Assembly: GCA_008477525.1 (NCBI GenBank)
Contig: SPDT01000002.1
Coordinates: 1,736,001-1,800,000 of the forward strand
DNA length: 64,000 nucleotides
Reading direction: 5' to 3'
DNA from: Hypomyces perniciosus
Taxonomy: Eukaryota > Ascomycota > Sordariomycetes > Hypocreales > Hypocreaceae
Below are positions 23,331 to 34,500 of this stretch, piece by piece. The notes below the pieces were generated by a model, which had not been told where the DNA came from, made no database searches, and was given only the letters and a program-made list of their open reading frames with translations. Made by a program: the position numbers and the translations under genes. Positions within the stretch are counted from its first letter, which is position 1. Every line of letters starts with the position of its first letter.

Positions 23331-25437
23331 ATGGGACTCGACTATTGGTTTGTGTAAGTTATCCAGTCTGTTCCTTCCGGAAGCCGAAATACATGCTCAA
23401 ACTCATAAAGCCACTTTACGTGGACTATTCCACCCGCCCTGTTGATGACGACCGTCTACTGGCCCTTTTTCACTAGACTCGAGTTCTTTAAGATATCTAC
23501 CCTGATTATAGTATGTCTATTCTCCTTCACCCAAACAGTATTTTACTAAAAACACAATACAGATCGCCGTCCTCGCCACCATACCATGGGACTCATACCT
23601 TATTCGGAACAATATCTGGTCTTATCCAGCCGATGCAGTGGCTGGGCCCACGTTGTTTGCTATTCCCTTAGAGGAAGTCTTCTTCTTTGTCATCCAGACC
23701 TATAACACAGGCCTTCTCTATGTGATCTTGACCAAACGATTGGTACTGCCAGTGTACCTGCATCGATTGGCAAAGGGGCCAATGCCACATATTGGATCGT
23801 TTGCCATTTTGATAGGATTTGTGACTGGCGCCGCTGGTATCTGGTCTGGTGGCAGTTGCACTTACATGGGCCTGATTCTAGTATGGGTGTGTCCCTTCAT
23901 GCTGTTGCAATGGTGAGTGGTTTTGCAGATCCGTCTCTGATCATATGATGTGGGCTAAAGTACCGAATGTGCTTAGGTCAATGTGCAGCCGCTTCCTGCT
24001 GGCACTGCCTCGCAAAGAGGTCCTCCTCTCAATCGGGATCCCCTCTTTCTACCTCTGCATGGTTGATAATTTGGCATTGCAACGTGGGACGTGGGTGATC
24101 GAGCATGATACAAAAATGAGTTTTCAGGTTTGGGGTTCGCTAGATGTGGAGTATGTCCCATCCCATCTGAAAGGCCTCCCTCACGTAACGAAACTAACAC
24201 ACGCGTCATTCAGAGAGGCCACTTTCTTCTTCGTCACGAATATCATGATTGTTTTCGGCCTGGTCGCCATCGACCACGCCATCGCCATTGCTGAGTACCA
24301 AATCGCCAGCTCGCCCGGAACTTTGAAGCCGTTCCCGTCACTGGGCAAGCTCATGCTCTTGTACTTTACTGATCGTGCAGAAAATCACGATCAGAGCTTC
24401 CTTCAAGGCTTGGACGAGGCAGTTCATATCGTCTCTCAGAAGAGCCAAAGCATGTATATGGGTAGTGCCATGTTCCAGAGTGGATTGCGAATCGATCTGC
24501 TCCATCTGTATGTCAATACGAGCTTCCAGCAATACAACCTTTCTAGTTGCTAACTGGTGGTCGTAGGTATGCTTTTTGTCGGGTTATGGATGACCTCGTT
24601 GACGAAGCTCTCGATCGCGAAACGGCCCATCTCGTAATAGGGCAATGCTCCGTGGCCTTGGAAAGCCGGTTTAGTCAACTGACCCCAGGTGGGAGTAAGA
24701 AGCAAGAGAATGCTCTCTCTCAGATGAAAGAGCAGGGCAGTCAACATGACCCAATTGCGCCGTCTCTCCTCTCCTCCATTGCTCTCCTACCAGCTTCTCG
24801 GCTCACTGTCGATCCATTGTTCCACCTCCTGGCAGGGTTTAAGACTGATCTTGATTTCTCTGTCGAGAACCAATATTTCCCTATTGTCACGGAGAAGGAC
24901 TTGGAAACATATGCCTACAATGTTGCGAGTTCTGTCGCGGTATCGGTGCTCGAGCTGGTTTTGGAACACTACCGATTGGCGTGCCCCCAACCACCCGAGC
25001 AACAGGAGAAAATCATCAAGGCAGGGGAAAAGATGGGCCAGGCTCTCCAATACGTTAACATTGCACGCGATATCGCGCATGATGCGGCCATTGGTCGGGT
25101 GTATATCCCTACAACCTGGCTGCACGAAGAGGGCCTGAAACCCGCCGACGTCATTGAAAAGCCCCATGATCTGAGAATCACGAAGCTCAGAAATAGAATG
25201 CTTGATAAGGCGGATGAAATGTACCGCATGAGTGTGGATGTCATCAATGAGCTACCGGGTGAGACATGTGGTGCAGTCCGGACGGTCGTGGAGAGTTACA
25301 TGATGATCGGGAAGACAGTCAGAAAGGGGTCGCGCCAAGTACGGCCTGGAAAAGGCAAATTAAAACTGGCGCTGTGGCGGAGACTCTGGGTTGCATGGAG
25401 GGCCATGTGTAATACTACGAGTACGAGTAATGTATGA
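23331..25437 (+). CDS. carRA: bifunctional lycopene cyclase/phytoene synthase
   Basis: The central carotenoid enzyme: its C-terminal domain condenses two geranylgeranyl diphosphates to phytoene, and its N-terminal domain cyclises lycopene ends. Six exons (23331-23353, 23411-23510, 23563-23912, 23977-24150, 24214-24507, 24567-25437) keep one frame and give 603 aa. The N-terminal third is a multi-helix membrane domain with PWDSYLIRNNIWSYP and FAIPLEEVFFF, typical of CrtYB-like cyclases, repeated in the second half (NLALQRGTWV, EATFFFVTN). The synthase part has RVMDDLVDEAL, the first Asp-rich motif, and YVNIARDIAHDAAIGRVYIP, covering the second. No frameshift or lost key residue seen. It is divergent from the cleavage oxygenase and close to the rest of the pathway. 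Confidence 0.96.
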
Positions 25438-25784
25438 CAGATGTCAGGCACTTTGGGTGAACTAGAGGCGAGATTGCCCGAGTAAAATAGTTCCGATAAA
25501 ACAAACTAGCAAGCAAACAAAACAAACCAAAAGATTATTAATAATACACATGAGTTGCCGGGATAGAGGGGGGAGGCAGAAACAGAGGGAAAAGGTAAAG
25601 GATATACGTCTCAAAAACCACCCATATCAAGCATAAAAAATAACTAGAAAAATATAATCCTGATATCTATACTATGTTGAGTTAATGATAGTATTTTTTA
25701 GCTTGTACTTTTATATATTGACATCACGCGAGGAGCGAAGTGCATTCTGTCCTTTCCCTCTTCTTCTGTCTCCCAGTTGATTGC
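25438..25784. other. 3' spacer between converging genes
   Basis: This 347-bp stretch holds the 3' ends of carRA and of the short-chain dehydrogenase gene. It is AT-rich in the middle (25620-25720). No gene or repeat recognised. Confidence 0.6.
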
Positions 25785-26908
25785 CTACTCTTTCTCGCCG
25801 ATCACTCCAGCCCTTTGCAGAATCCGCACCACATCCGCATAAAGCGTCTGCTGTATCTCCTGTCCACTTTTACAAGACGCCGCTGTAGACGGCCTAGGGA
25901 GAACCGTTAGTGGCGTGGAGTGGAGCCTGAAGTTTAGAGGGGATATACGCACTTTCTCCACCCTCCGTCTGACCAGAAATCCCCGTTTGCCTGCCCGCGT
26001 GCCAAACGGCCAAGACCCTGGAGAGCGTACATGTACTGAGTCGCCCCCTGCTCGCTACTGCGACAGACCACTCTCTCTAGTAGCGTCCTTTCAACTATCG
26101 AACCGTTGACATCTCGGAAAAGCGCGGTGCGCGAAAAGCCTGGCGAGACTGCTGCAACTGATACATTGTCCCACTCCCCACGATTCGCAATTTCACGGGC
26201 CCAGAGAACCAGCAGTAGCTTGCTGATGTGGTATCGATGGTAGCATGGATACAGCGTGCCGTCCGGGTTACTGAGCTCACGGAGCAGCTGCTCTGTCGAG
26301 CTATGCTGAGGATTGGCCCAGCCGTGGGCCTCAGAGGAAACAATAAGGAGGCGGCTGTTTTCCGCGCGAGACAGATAGGGACGGAGCAATAGCGTGAGAG
26401 CTGAGGTGGCCAGGATGTTGACCTGGATTGTCTCTTCCCAGCCTGTCTCAACGCACATGCGAAAGTCGGTCTGGTAGACACCGGCGTTGAGAATGGCAAT
26501 GTCTAGCTGCGGGACTAATTTCTCCAGGCGCGAGGGAAAAGAGTGGATGGACTCAAAGGATGTCATGTCCAGCTCAAGCACACTGATGTTGGTTCGAGCA
26601 CCGGCTTCCTTGGCCTCGATCTGCATCTGCCGTTTGACATCTTCGCCCCGTCTTTGATCTCTCGTCGTCATAATGAGGTGGCATCCCGTTTTGCTAAGGG
26701 CCCTTGCACACTCGAAGCCACAACCACTTGTAGCGCCGGTGATCAGAATAGTGCGACCGGCATATTCAGAGAGATCAAGCGTGTGGATGGAGGGCGAGTG
26801 GACGGTTAGAAGGCGGAACAAGGTGGGGAATGGGCCATCTGGATCCAAGGTCAGGCTGTAGGAGTTCCGCAAGCTGAATGCGAGCATGTGAAGCCAAGAG
26901 AGAGCCAT
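25785..26908 (-). CDS. short-chain dehydrogenase/reductase
   Basis: A classical Rossmann-fold SDR of 354 aa in two exons (26908-25953, 25893-25785). The ATG at 26908 was chosen because the longer open frame upstream begins at a GTG and reads a His-Arg simple repeat. The cofactor motif TGATSGCG, the structural NAG (ILNAGVYQ), the serine strand (LLIVSSEAHG) and the catalytic YHISK are all present. The C-terminus comes from a small second exon reached through a GTGCGT donor. The proteins most like it are retinol-dehydrogenase-type SDRs. Its place inside the carotenoid cluster suggests reduction or oxidation of retinal or an apocarotenal, but that is inference from neighbours. Confidence 0.88.
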
Positions 26909-26920
26909 GACCGGTTGTTT

Positions 26921-26945
26921 GCGATGGCGATGGCGATGGCGATGG
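26921..26945 (+). repeat. GCGATG hexanucleotide repeat
   Basis: Four consecutive GCGATG units lie immediately upstream of the dehydrogenase ATG, in its 5' leader. Copy-number change here could influence translation, but nothing shows that it does. Confidence 0.85.
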
Positions 26946-27168
26946 TGAGTGAGTCTGAAAGAGACACACACCAGTGGGCATATAAGATTAAATTATACGT
27001 AGCACTATCTATCTATCCATGACATCCATGACCTGCTTAAGGCACATTTCATTATACAAGTTCGTCTACGTACAGTTCAAGCTCGCGCTCGAGACAGCAC
27101 TACTCGTAGTGTATTATTATACACCCTTGGCATTTTGGGTGGCTGCGACATAATACTCACATGACCTT

Positions 27169-28142
27169 TCAGCTCTGTAATCCATCGCCAGTCTCACACA
27201 GACATTGACAAGCGGCAAATGCCACGAGGATCCCAAACACTGGGCCTCCCATGAAGTCCAGTATACCGTAGAAAACGCCTTCCCAAGCAGGGGAAATAAC
27301 GTTACCACCCTCGCCCAGTCCCCACGCCAGACCATAGCCAGTCCATAAAACTCCAACTGTCGAGCTGCAGAGCACATACATGCGCTGCATCTGCCGCCCT
27401 TGCGCCGACGCTAGCTTGTACCCAGTGTGGGCAATTAAGAATGCAATGCCGGCACAGGCAATGGCGCCGTAGAAACTGTGTTTCACGTCAGTAATCAGTC
27501 AAACCGAAAGGTGGTGTTACTAATACTTGACACGTACTAGTAAGCCCACTTGTATGAAGTTGGAATTGCCGCTCCGCCGTAGCCTGTCGCCATGACGACA
27601 AAGATGAAAAAGGCGTCGAGCAGACTGACTTCAATCGGGGCGGAGACCAGGAGGAAAAGTTGGGTGTTAAGCAGGGGGGTGCCAACGAGCCTTGCGGAAA
27701 GTCAGTGTACTGATATCAGTCGTTCCTTGGAACGAGATAGATGAGCATACCACATCAGATAGCGAATCCAAAACACCTGGCGAGTGGGATGGCTCCCTGG
27801 AAGCGCTGACCACTCCCCACGCTCGAATTCCACCTCAACTGCCACCCATCCGAGATCAGCGGCCATGGCGAAATAGCCCATAGACATAACATAGCAGGAC
27901 AGAGCAGAGAGATGACAGAATATTGGCAATCGTTTCTTGCGAGTCGTCAAGGCTACGGCAAGGAACAGAACCCCGAAAATGGTAAAAAGAGCTGTCAGTG
28001 CCCAGTACCTACTTCAATGTCAGGTCCCCCCCTCTTGTCACCATGCCGGAACTTGTACCTACCATGCTTTTCCCCAATCCGAAACTGTAATGTCTGCTGG
28101 GTCCGTGTGGACGGTGATGGCTCTCTTGGAAAACACCGCCAT
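27169..28142 (-). CDS. microbial-rhodopsin homologue without retinal lysine
   Basis: A seven-helix opsin-family protein of 265 aa, at the carO position beside carB. Exons 28142-28063, 28008-27751, 27690-27538 and 27475-27169 join in frame. Family signals: DWGKAWYWAL at helix A; RQVFWIRYLMWLVGTPLL at helix C; GYGLAWGLGEGGNVISP before helix G; and the helix-G segment ILDFMGGPVFG. Using bacteriorhodopsin numbering, Arg82 and Asp212 are kept, but Asp85 is Met, Asp96 is Gln, and Lys216, which forms the Schiff base with retinal, is Gly. It therefore cannot bind retinal covalently or pump protons in the known way. It resembles the opsin-related proteins (HSP30/YRO2/MRH1 class), which also lack the lysine. 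It is divergent from carB. Confidence 0.88.
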
Positions 28143-28618
28143 TTTCCTGATTCAAGCAGGAATTTCGTCCCTCACAAGGTAAAATATGCTGTAAGAACGA
28201 TGCTGGTTGCAGGGAGGATAGCACCACGGGAAGATGCCCACATTATCATGAGTCTGAGTTGGCACACTTCCCCTACGTAACGTACTATAATTTAATAGCC
28301 TGAGCGACGGCACGCACCGTAGTACTGGTAAAATAGCCCATGCTCCAGATCAATAATTACCGGTTAAGTTAGAGCGGATCGAGCCATATGCCGAATAGCC
28401 ACGACAGGGATACAGGGACAAAAGCATTTAATAGGCGAGACAGTCTAGGTACCCACGCACTCGTATGTATTTATCAGGATAGGTTGCGTTTAATTCCGTG
28501 ACTGTTTGGGCATTCACGTGGGACCCATCAAGCTTTAAGATGGTGAAAAGGACCTCCCGAGTCCCCTTTTGTTTAATGTCCAAGTAAAATCCAGAAACCA
28601 GACTAATATCACGTCACA
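28143..28618. promoter_or_regulatory. shared opsin/carB divergent promoter
   Basis: This 476-bp spacer lies between head-to-head start codons (opsin-like at 28142, carB at 28619). In Fusarium the equivalent carB and carO promoters are light-induced together, so co-regulation is likely here by analogy. No specific factor site was identified. Confidence 0.5.
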
Positions 28619-30386
28619 ATGGCCCCCCCTACCGTTATTATCATTGGTGAGCAGCGCAATACTTTTTATATGGGATAATTCTGACCATTTTTGTTCTAGG
28701 TGCCGGCGCAGGTGGGATATCCACGGCTGCCCGTCTAGCCAAGAATGGATTCAAAGTCACGGTGGTTGAGAAGCATGATTTCACAGGAGGTAGATGCTCG
28801 CTCATTCGCCGAAATGGCTACGTGAGTGCTTCTTCATCTACTTATCGTTGGGTACATCTTCTAAACGGGTGCTTAGAGATTCGATCAAGGTCCTTCCCTC
28901 TTGTTGATGCCAGAGGTCTTCCAACAGACCTTTGAAGACCTCGGCACATCGCTTGAGGATGAAGACGTTCACTTGTTAAAATGCGATCCAAATTACCGCA
29001 TCTGGTTTGCAGACAATAGCTCCTTTGAGCTTTCCACTGACCTCAGTAAAATGGGGAAACAAATCGAGCGCTACGAAGGCCCAGAAGGCTTTCAACGATT
29101 TCTGTCCTTCATGGCAGAAGCCGGAAGACACTATGATTTGAGTATGGTGCATGTCTTGTCAAAGAACTTTCCTCATCTCCTGAGCATGCTCCGTCCAGAT
29201 TTCTTGAAGTCGGTATTCACGATGCATCCTTTTGAAAACATATATGGTCGCGTTAGTCGGTATTTCAAGTCGGAAAAGCTCCGTCGCGTCTTTACCTTCG
29301 CCAGCATGTACTTGGGGATGAGCCCGTTCGACGCTCCCGGCACGTATTCATTGCTGCAGTATACGGAGCTGGCGCATGGCATTGCCTATCCTACGGGCGG
29401 TTTCCAAAAGGTAAGCATTTTCTAATGGGGAGTGGCATTTCACAAACTGACAATGTTCATAGGTTCTGGACGCCCTGGCAAAAGTTGGACAGCGGTTAGG
29501 TGTGGAATATCGGCTGAATTCACCTGTCGAGTCCATCATTGTGTCGGAAAAGAGCGTCGCGCGCGGTGTTCGACTGCAGTCGGGTGAGGAGCTGTTTGCC
29601 GATCTCGTGGTGGTCAACGCCGATCTGGTTTATGCCTACAACAATCTGCTACCACCCACACCGTCTTCACGCAGCCTGACCAAACGACCAGCATCTTGCA
29701 GTAGTATCTCTTTTTTCTGGTCACTCGACAGGGTCATTCCAGAGCTTCTGGGGCACAATATTTTCCTTGCCGAAGAGTACCGGGAAAGCTTTGATGCTAT
29801 TTTCAAACATCATAAGCTCCCGAACGAGCCATCATTCTACGTCAATGTCCCCAGCAGGATCGATCCATCTGCGGCACCAGCAGGCAAAGATGCTGCGGTG
29901 GTTCTGGTACCTGTTGGGCATATCGATTCGTCAAATCCCCAGGATTGGGATGCCATCGTCAACTTTGCACGTGAATTCGTCTTGAGTACGATTGAAGCGC
30001 GCACTGGAGTCCGCGGCTTGCGTGATTTTATACTACATGAATCGGTGGACACTCCGTTAACCTGGCAAGCCAAGTTCAATCTCGATCGTGGTGCGATTCT
30101 GGGTCTATCGCATGACTTCTTCAATGTGCTGAGTTTCAGGCCAAAGATTAAACATGCCAGTATTAACAGGCTTTATTTCGTGGGCGCCAGCACACATCCG
30201 GGAACCGGTGTCCCGGTATGTTTGGCTGGTGGCAAGATTGTGAGCGAGAAGATTATTCAGGACTGGAACCAAACATCGAATTCAACGTGGGGAGTAGTTC
30301 AAGGCTTCATCTCATTAATTGTCTCCCTTGCTGTAGCTTTGCTAGCCTTCATATACCCGAACGCGGCAGCTTTAATCGCCCACTAA
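28619..30386 (+). CDS. carB: phytoene desaturase
   Basis: An FAD-dependent desaturase that introduces the double bonds turning phytoene into lycopene and, in fungi, further to 3,4-didehydrolycopene. Exons 28619-28646, 28700-28821, 28877-29410 and 29463-30386 give 535 aa. The dinucleotide fold is visible at the start (VIIIGAGAGGISTAARLAKN), followed by FTGGRCSL and FDQGPSLLL. The C-terminal bacterial-type desaturase signature appears as YFVGASTHPGTGVPVCLAGG. A hydrophobic C-terminal helix (about residues 510-530) probably anchors it in membranes. It is a little shorter than many fungal homologues, but no internal break is seen. It completes the core pathway with carRA. Confidence 0.96.
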
Positions 30387-31558
30387 GGAGACACAGCTTT
30401 TTGGGCTTAGTCGGGCTTTGTTCAGCGACTCCAGTTTTCAACGTCTTGCCTGTGCTTAGCTTGTCACTTTTGAGGTCTCTTATACCGAGAACACTGATGG
30501 AATCTGTTCTTCACGCCGTTTATGAATAGGAAGCAGAGTTGGTATGGAAAAGGGTCGGAATGAAAACACTCGGGAAAAACGTGTTATTACAGTACCTAGG
30601 CTAGGGCACTTAGGAAGTGGCTTGCCTTTACCACATCTGTTGTGAAATGCAGAATCTTATAGTTGCTATCGTCAATCTTCAGAAGAGAAGGGTTATTGCA
30701 TAGTATAATAAGTAATGGTATTGGAACAGATAAAAATTGCTACTGAGATAGATAGTCTGTGCACAGCTGCGAAACTCTCCCAGCAACCTCCCCAAAGCTG
30801 TTCCCGAAAAAGCGTGCACGTGAACTCCAGTTCATCGCTCGTCGGTTCGTACCCGCAATACAGGATCTACGGCGGTTACTGTATTTACAAGACGTAGTGG
30901 CAGCAACAGCTGTAGCTAGCCGAGGTGTTGCCGCGTTGCTGGTAGAGGCGCCTGACCCGCCCAATATCCTCAAACTATGTAGTCGGTTCCTTTCGATTTT
31001 TTGGTCAGACCAGTCTCTTGATCGAAAAGAACTGGCAAGCAGAGCTTGAGGGATTTGGGAATTTGACCCCCGAGTACTTCGTATACACGGAACGGAGTAC
31101 TTCGTACGAAGTATACTTGCTTGCCAATATCAGCCCTCTATTATCCGGGCCGGGAAAATAATAGTCCGAACGCCACATGAACTCCCTAGCCCTATTGGTG
31201 TAACTGTACTTCGTACGGAGTACCAAGTAACATTACTCGTTTACCTTGAACGCCGACACCTGAACACCAACAGACGTGAGTATGAGCCTGACTACGAAGT
31301 ACTTCGTACAACATTCGACTCGACCTGCATAACCAGTGCATAATTTTCATCACAGTGCATGATTCTTCACGAATCTGAAGCAATCAAGGCTCGGCATGCA
31401 GCAAGCAGGGTCAGGCGGAAGGCCAATAAACGCGGGACAGCTCAGGCAACTGATGCCCAACTCAATCCCCAGTCAAATACGTTTGAAATGCATTTTGTTT
31501 TCGCCTTTTCCCCGATGTTTGCTCCTGTTGAAGGCACTCACCGTGTTGCACATCCGTC
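30387..31558. other. gene-free spacer with repeat fragments
   Basis: This 1.17-kb stretch separates the carotenoid cluster from the NLR block. It carries the second copy of a short dispersed repeat (30693-30762) and several TACGAAGTACTTCGTA/TACGGAGTA palindromes (31064-31105, 31203-31222, 31292-31308). A 96-codon open frame at 30759-31049 has no recognised relatives and may be repeat-derived. Confidence 0.55.
30693..30762 (+). repeat. short dispersed repeat, copy B
   Basis: Matches the reverse complement of 178-245 over about 65 bp with a few substitutions. It marks the right edge of the carotenoid cluster, while copy A is at the left end of the window. Confidence 0.6.
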
Positions 31559-34500
31559 ATGGAGCCCCTTAGCCCGTTTTCCAGTGTCAGCGCTGTCACT
31601 GAACTATCCGTGACGGTCATTTCACTGTGTTTCCAATACTCCAAAGACGTTAAGAATGCAAGAGCTGAGATCGAACAACTACGCCGAGCGGTCAACAACC
31701 TCCAACGTATCTTGGAGAGCGTTGAGGATCTGCGCGGCAGTCCCGATAATGCGAAGCTCAAGGATACACGTCGGCTTGTTGGCGCCATTGATGACGGTCA
31801 ATTGCTGTTACAAAGACTGAACGAGGATCTTTCTCCAAAAGGACACCGCAAGATCATGCACAAATTCGGCATTCGCGCTCTGAAATGGCCGCTCCAAAGC
31901 AAGGATGTCGAGAGGATGGTCTCTGATCTTCGCCAGTGCATAGAGACTATTTCCATGGGTCTTCAAGTCGACCAAACGTAAGTCCATTCTCTCCATACGT
32001 CCTCATAAGCTATAACTGACAAGGAACCAGGAATATACTGCTAGACATCGACCAGAAGGCGGTACTTGACAGGCTCCCTATTGCAAACGGCGCTTCTTTC
32101 GACTCTTTTGACGAAGCCCGGAAACCAAAATGTTTACCAAACACTCGAGTTCATCTTCTTAACGAGATATCCAAATGGGCCGATGACCCAGACTCTCGCG
32201 CTGTCTTCTGGTTGAATGGTATGGCGGGCACTGGGAAGTCCACCATCTCTCGAACTGTTGCCCAGTCCTTGGCAACCAGCAACCGCATTGGAGCGAGTTT
32301 TTTCTTTAAAAGAGGTGAAACTGACAGAGGGGGCTTGCTAAAGTTCTTCACAACGATTGCTGCCGATCTTGCAGTGAGACAGCCAGCAATTGCATCACAC
32401 CTGAAACAAGCCATCGACGCTGACCCCAGTCTCTTGGGAAAGTCGGCACGAGAACAGTTTGAAAAGCTCATTCTGGGTCCTCTATCCAATATTTCGCAAG
32501 ATTCTAAAATGAGAAGTCCTATCATTTTCGTCATTGACGCCTTGGATGAATGCGAACCAGACAATGATGTGAAAGTTCTCATCCGCCTCTTTTCTCAAAC
32601 CCGAGACCTAGTCTCTCCAAGAGTAAAGGCTTTTCTTACTAGTCGACCTGAACTTCCGCCCCGTATAGGTTTCGGGGAGATCAACGGCAAGTATCAGGAT
32701 CTCATCCTCCATGAGGTACCAGAGTCTGTGATCGAGAAAGACATATGGACCTTTTTCGTGGACGAGCTGTCCATCATCCGACGCGAGTTCAATAGTTCGG
32801 TAGCGGGGAATCGAAAGCTTCCGGATGGTTGGCCTGGGGATAACAACATCCAGACCCTTGTGAAGATGGCAGTTCCTCTCTTCATCTTTGCCTCTACCAC
32901 ATGTCGTTTTATTGCCGATCGCAATTGTGGAAGCCCCGAAAAGCAGCTTAAAGAGGTCCTTCGTTACCAAACAAGAGCCCAGGAATCACAGCTCGATGCC
33001 ACGTATTTGCCGGTTCTAAATCGACAGATCGTCAAGTTATCCCGTCAGCGGAAGGCCATGGTTGTTGAAGAATTTCGAGCTATTGTTGGATCAATCGTCA
33101 TTCTCGCAAATCCCCTCTCAACTGTTGCGCTATCTCAAATTCTCGACGTTCCCCAGGATATCATTGCTAACCGACTGGATATGTTACATTCTGTTTTGAG
33201 CGTCCCGCCGTCAGCAGAAACACCTGTGAGGTTGCTGCACCTCTCTTTTCGGGACTTTTTATTGGATCCAGAAACGCGTGAAAAAGCCGAATTGTGGGTG
33301 GACGAGAAAAAAACACATGAGAATATGGCAGCTCATTGCCTACGTGTGCTCAACAACCTCAAGTCGGATCTTTGCGGCATTAAGGCTCCAGGTACACCGC
33401 GCTCAGATATCAATCGCAAGACGATTGACTCCTGTCTGCCCCCCGAGCTTCAGTATGCTTGCCTGTACTGGGTGAACCATTTACAGCGATCCGGAACCAA
33501 ACTCATCGATGGGGGCCAAGTCCATGAATTCTTGTTGCTCCATTTCCTCCATTGGCTGGAAGCATTAAGCCTCATGGAAAGGGTTCGGGAAAGCATAGGC
33601 CTTATCAAAGCGCTGCAGTCGCTCTTGAAGGTAGGGCAATACCACAAATTATATTGCGACTATCACTCACTGATCACGTATGATGTAGCCTCAATCCAGT
33701 ATCAAGCTGTCCAAGTTTCTGAATGATGCCAAGCGCTTCACGCTTGCCCACGTCTCAGTTATTGAGTCTTGGCCGCTTCAGATATACTATTCTGCACTGG
33801 TTTTTACGCCAGAGGAGAGTGTAGTGAGGATTAACTTTAAGGATGACTTTCCCCCTTGGCTGTCTCTTGCACCACAAGTAGACCAAAAATGGGGCGCATG
33901 TCTACAGGTCTTGGAGGGGCATAGACATTGGGTGATTTCTGTTGCTTTTTCTCACGACTCAACATTGGTGGCCTCAGCTTCATGGGATAAGACAATCAGG
34001 GTATGGCTCGCCGATACGGGTGAGTGCTTGCAGGAACTAAAGGGGCATAGTTCGGCTGTTGAGTGTGTCTCCTTTTCACACGATTCATCGCTCCTAGTTT
34101 CTGCCTCGTTTGATAGTACGATCCGCATTTGGCGAGCCGATACAGGTGATTGTATGCGGATACTTGAGGGCTATACTGCCGCTGTTCACTCGGTGGCCAT
34201 TTCGCACGACTCGGCGCTTATAGTGTCGGGCAGTGGGGATAAAACTGTTCGGATATGGGATGTGAGCACAGGGAATTGCATCCACGAGTTCCGGGGTCAT
34301 ACCGAATCGGTACGGTCTGTGGCATTTTCACACGACTCAACGCTCGTGGCATCTGCATCGGAGGATGGGACCGTCCGCATATGGAGTGCCGACGATGGCA
34401 CCTGCAAACATATTCTGAAACACAGCGATGGAGTATATTCCGTCGCTTTTTCTCATGACTCAATACTCGTGGCATCTGCCTCAAATGGCGGCATACGACT

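Noticed and set aside
26909..26971. N-terminal extension of the dehydrogenase with a His-Arg repeat
   Set aside because: It starts with GTG and is a translation of a GCGATG microsatellite in the leader. The ATG at 26908 matches the family.
30759..31049. Open frame of 96 codons after carB
   Set aside because: No recognised family. Overlaps a repeat fragment, and the opposite strand is open as well, so it may be repeat-derived.
33675..33700. Very short intron (about 24 nt) to explain the stop at the end of the NACHT exon
   Set aside because: Too short to be spliced. A 76-nt intron at 33631-33706 restores the frame exactly and fits the protein.
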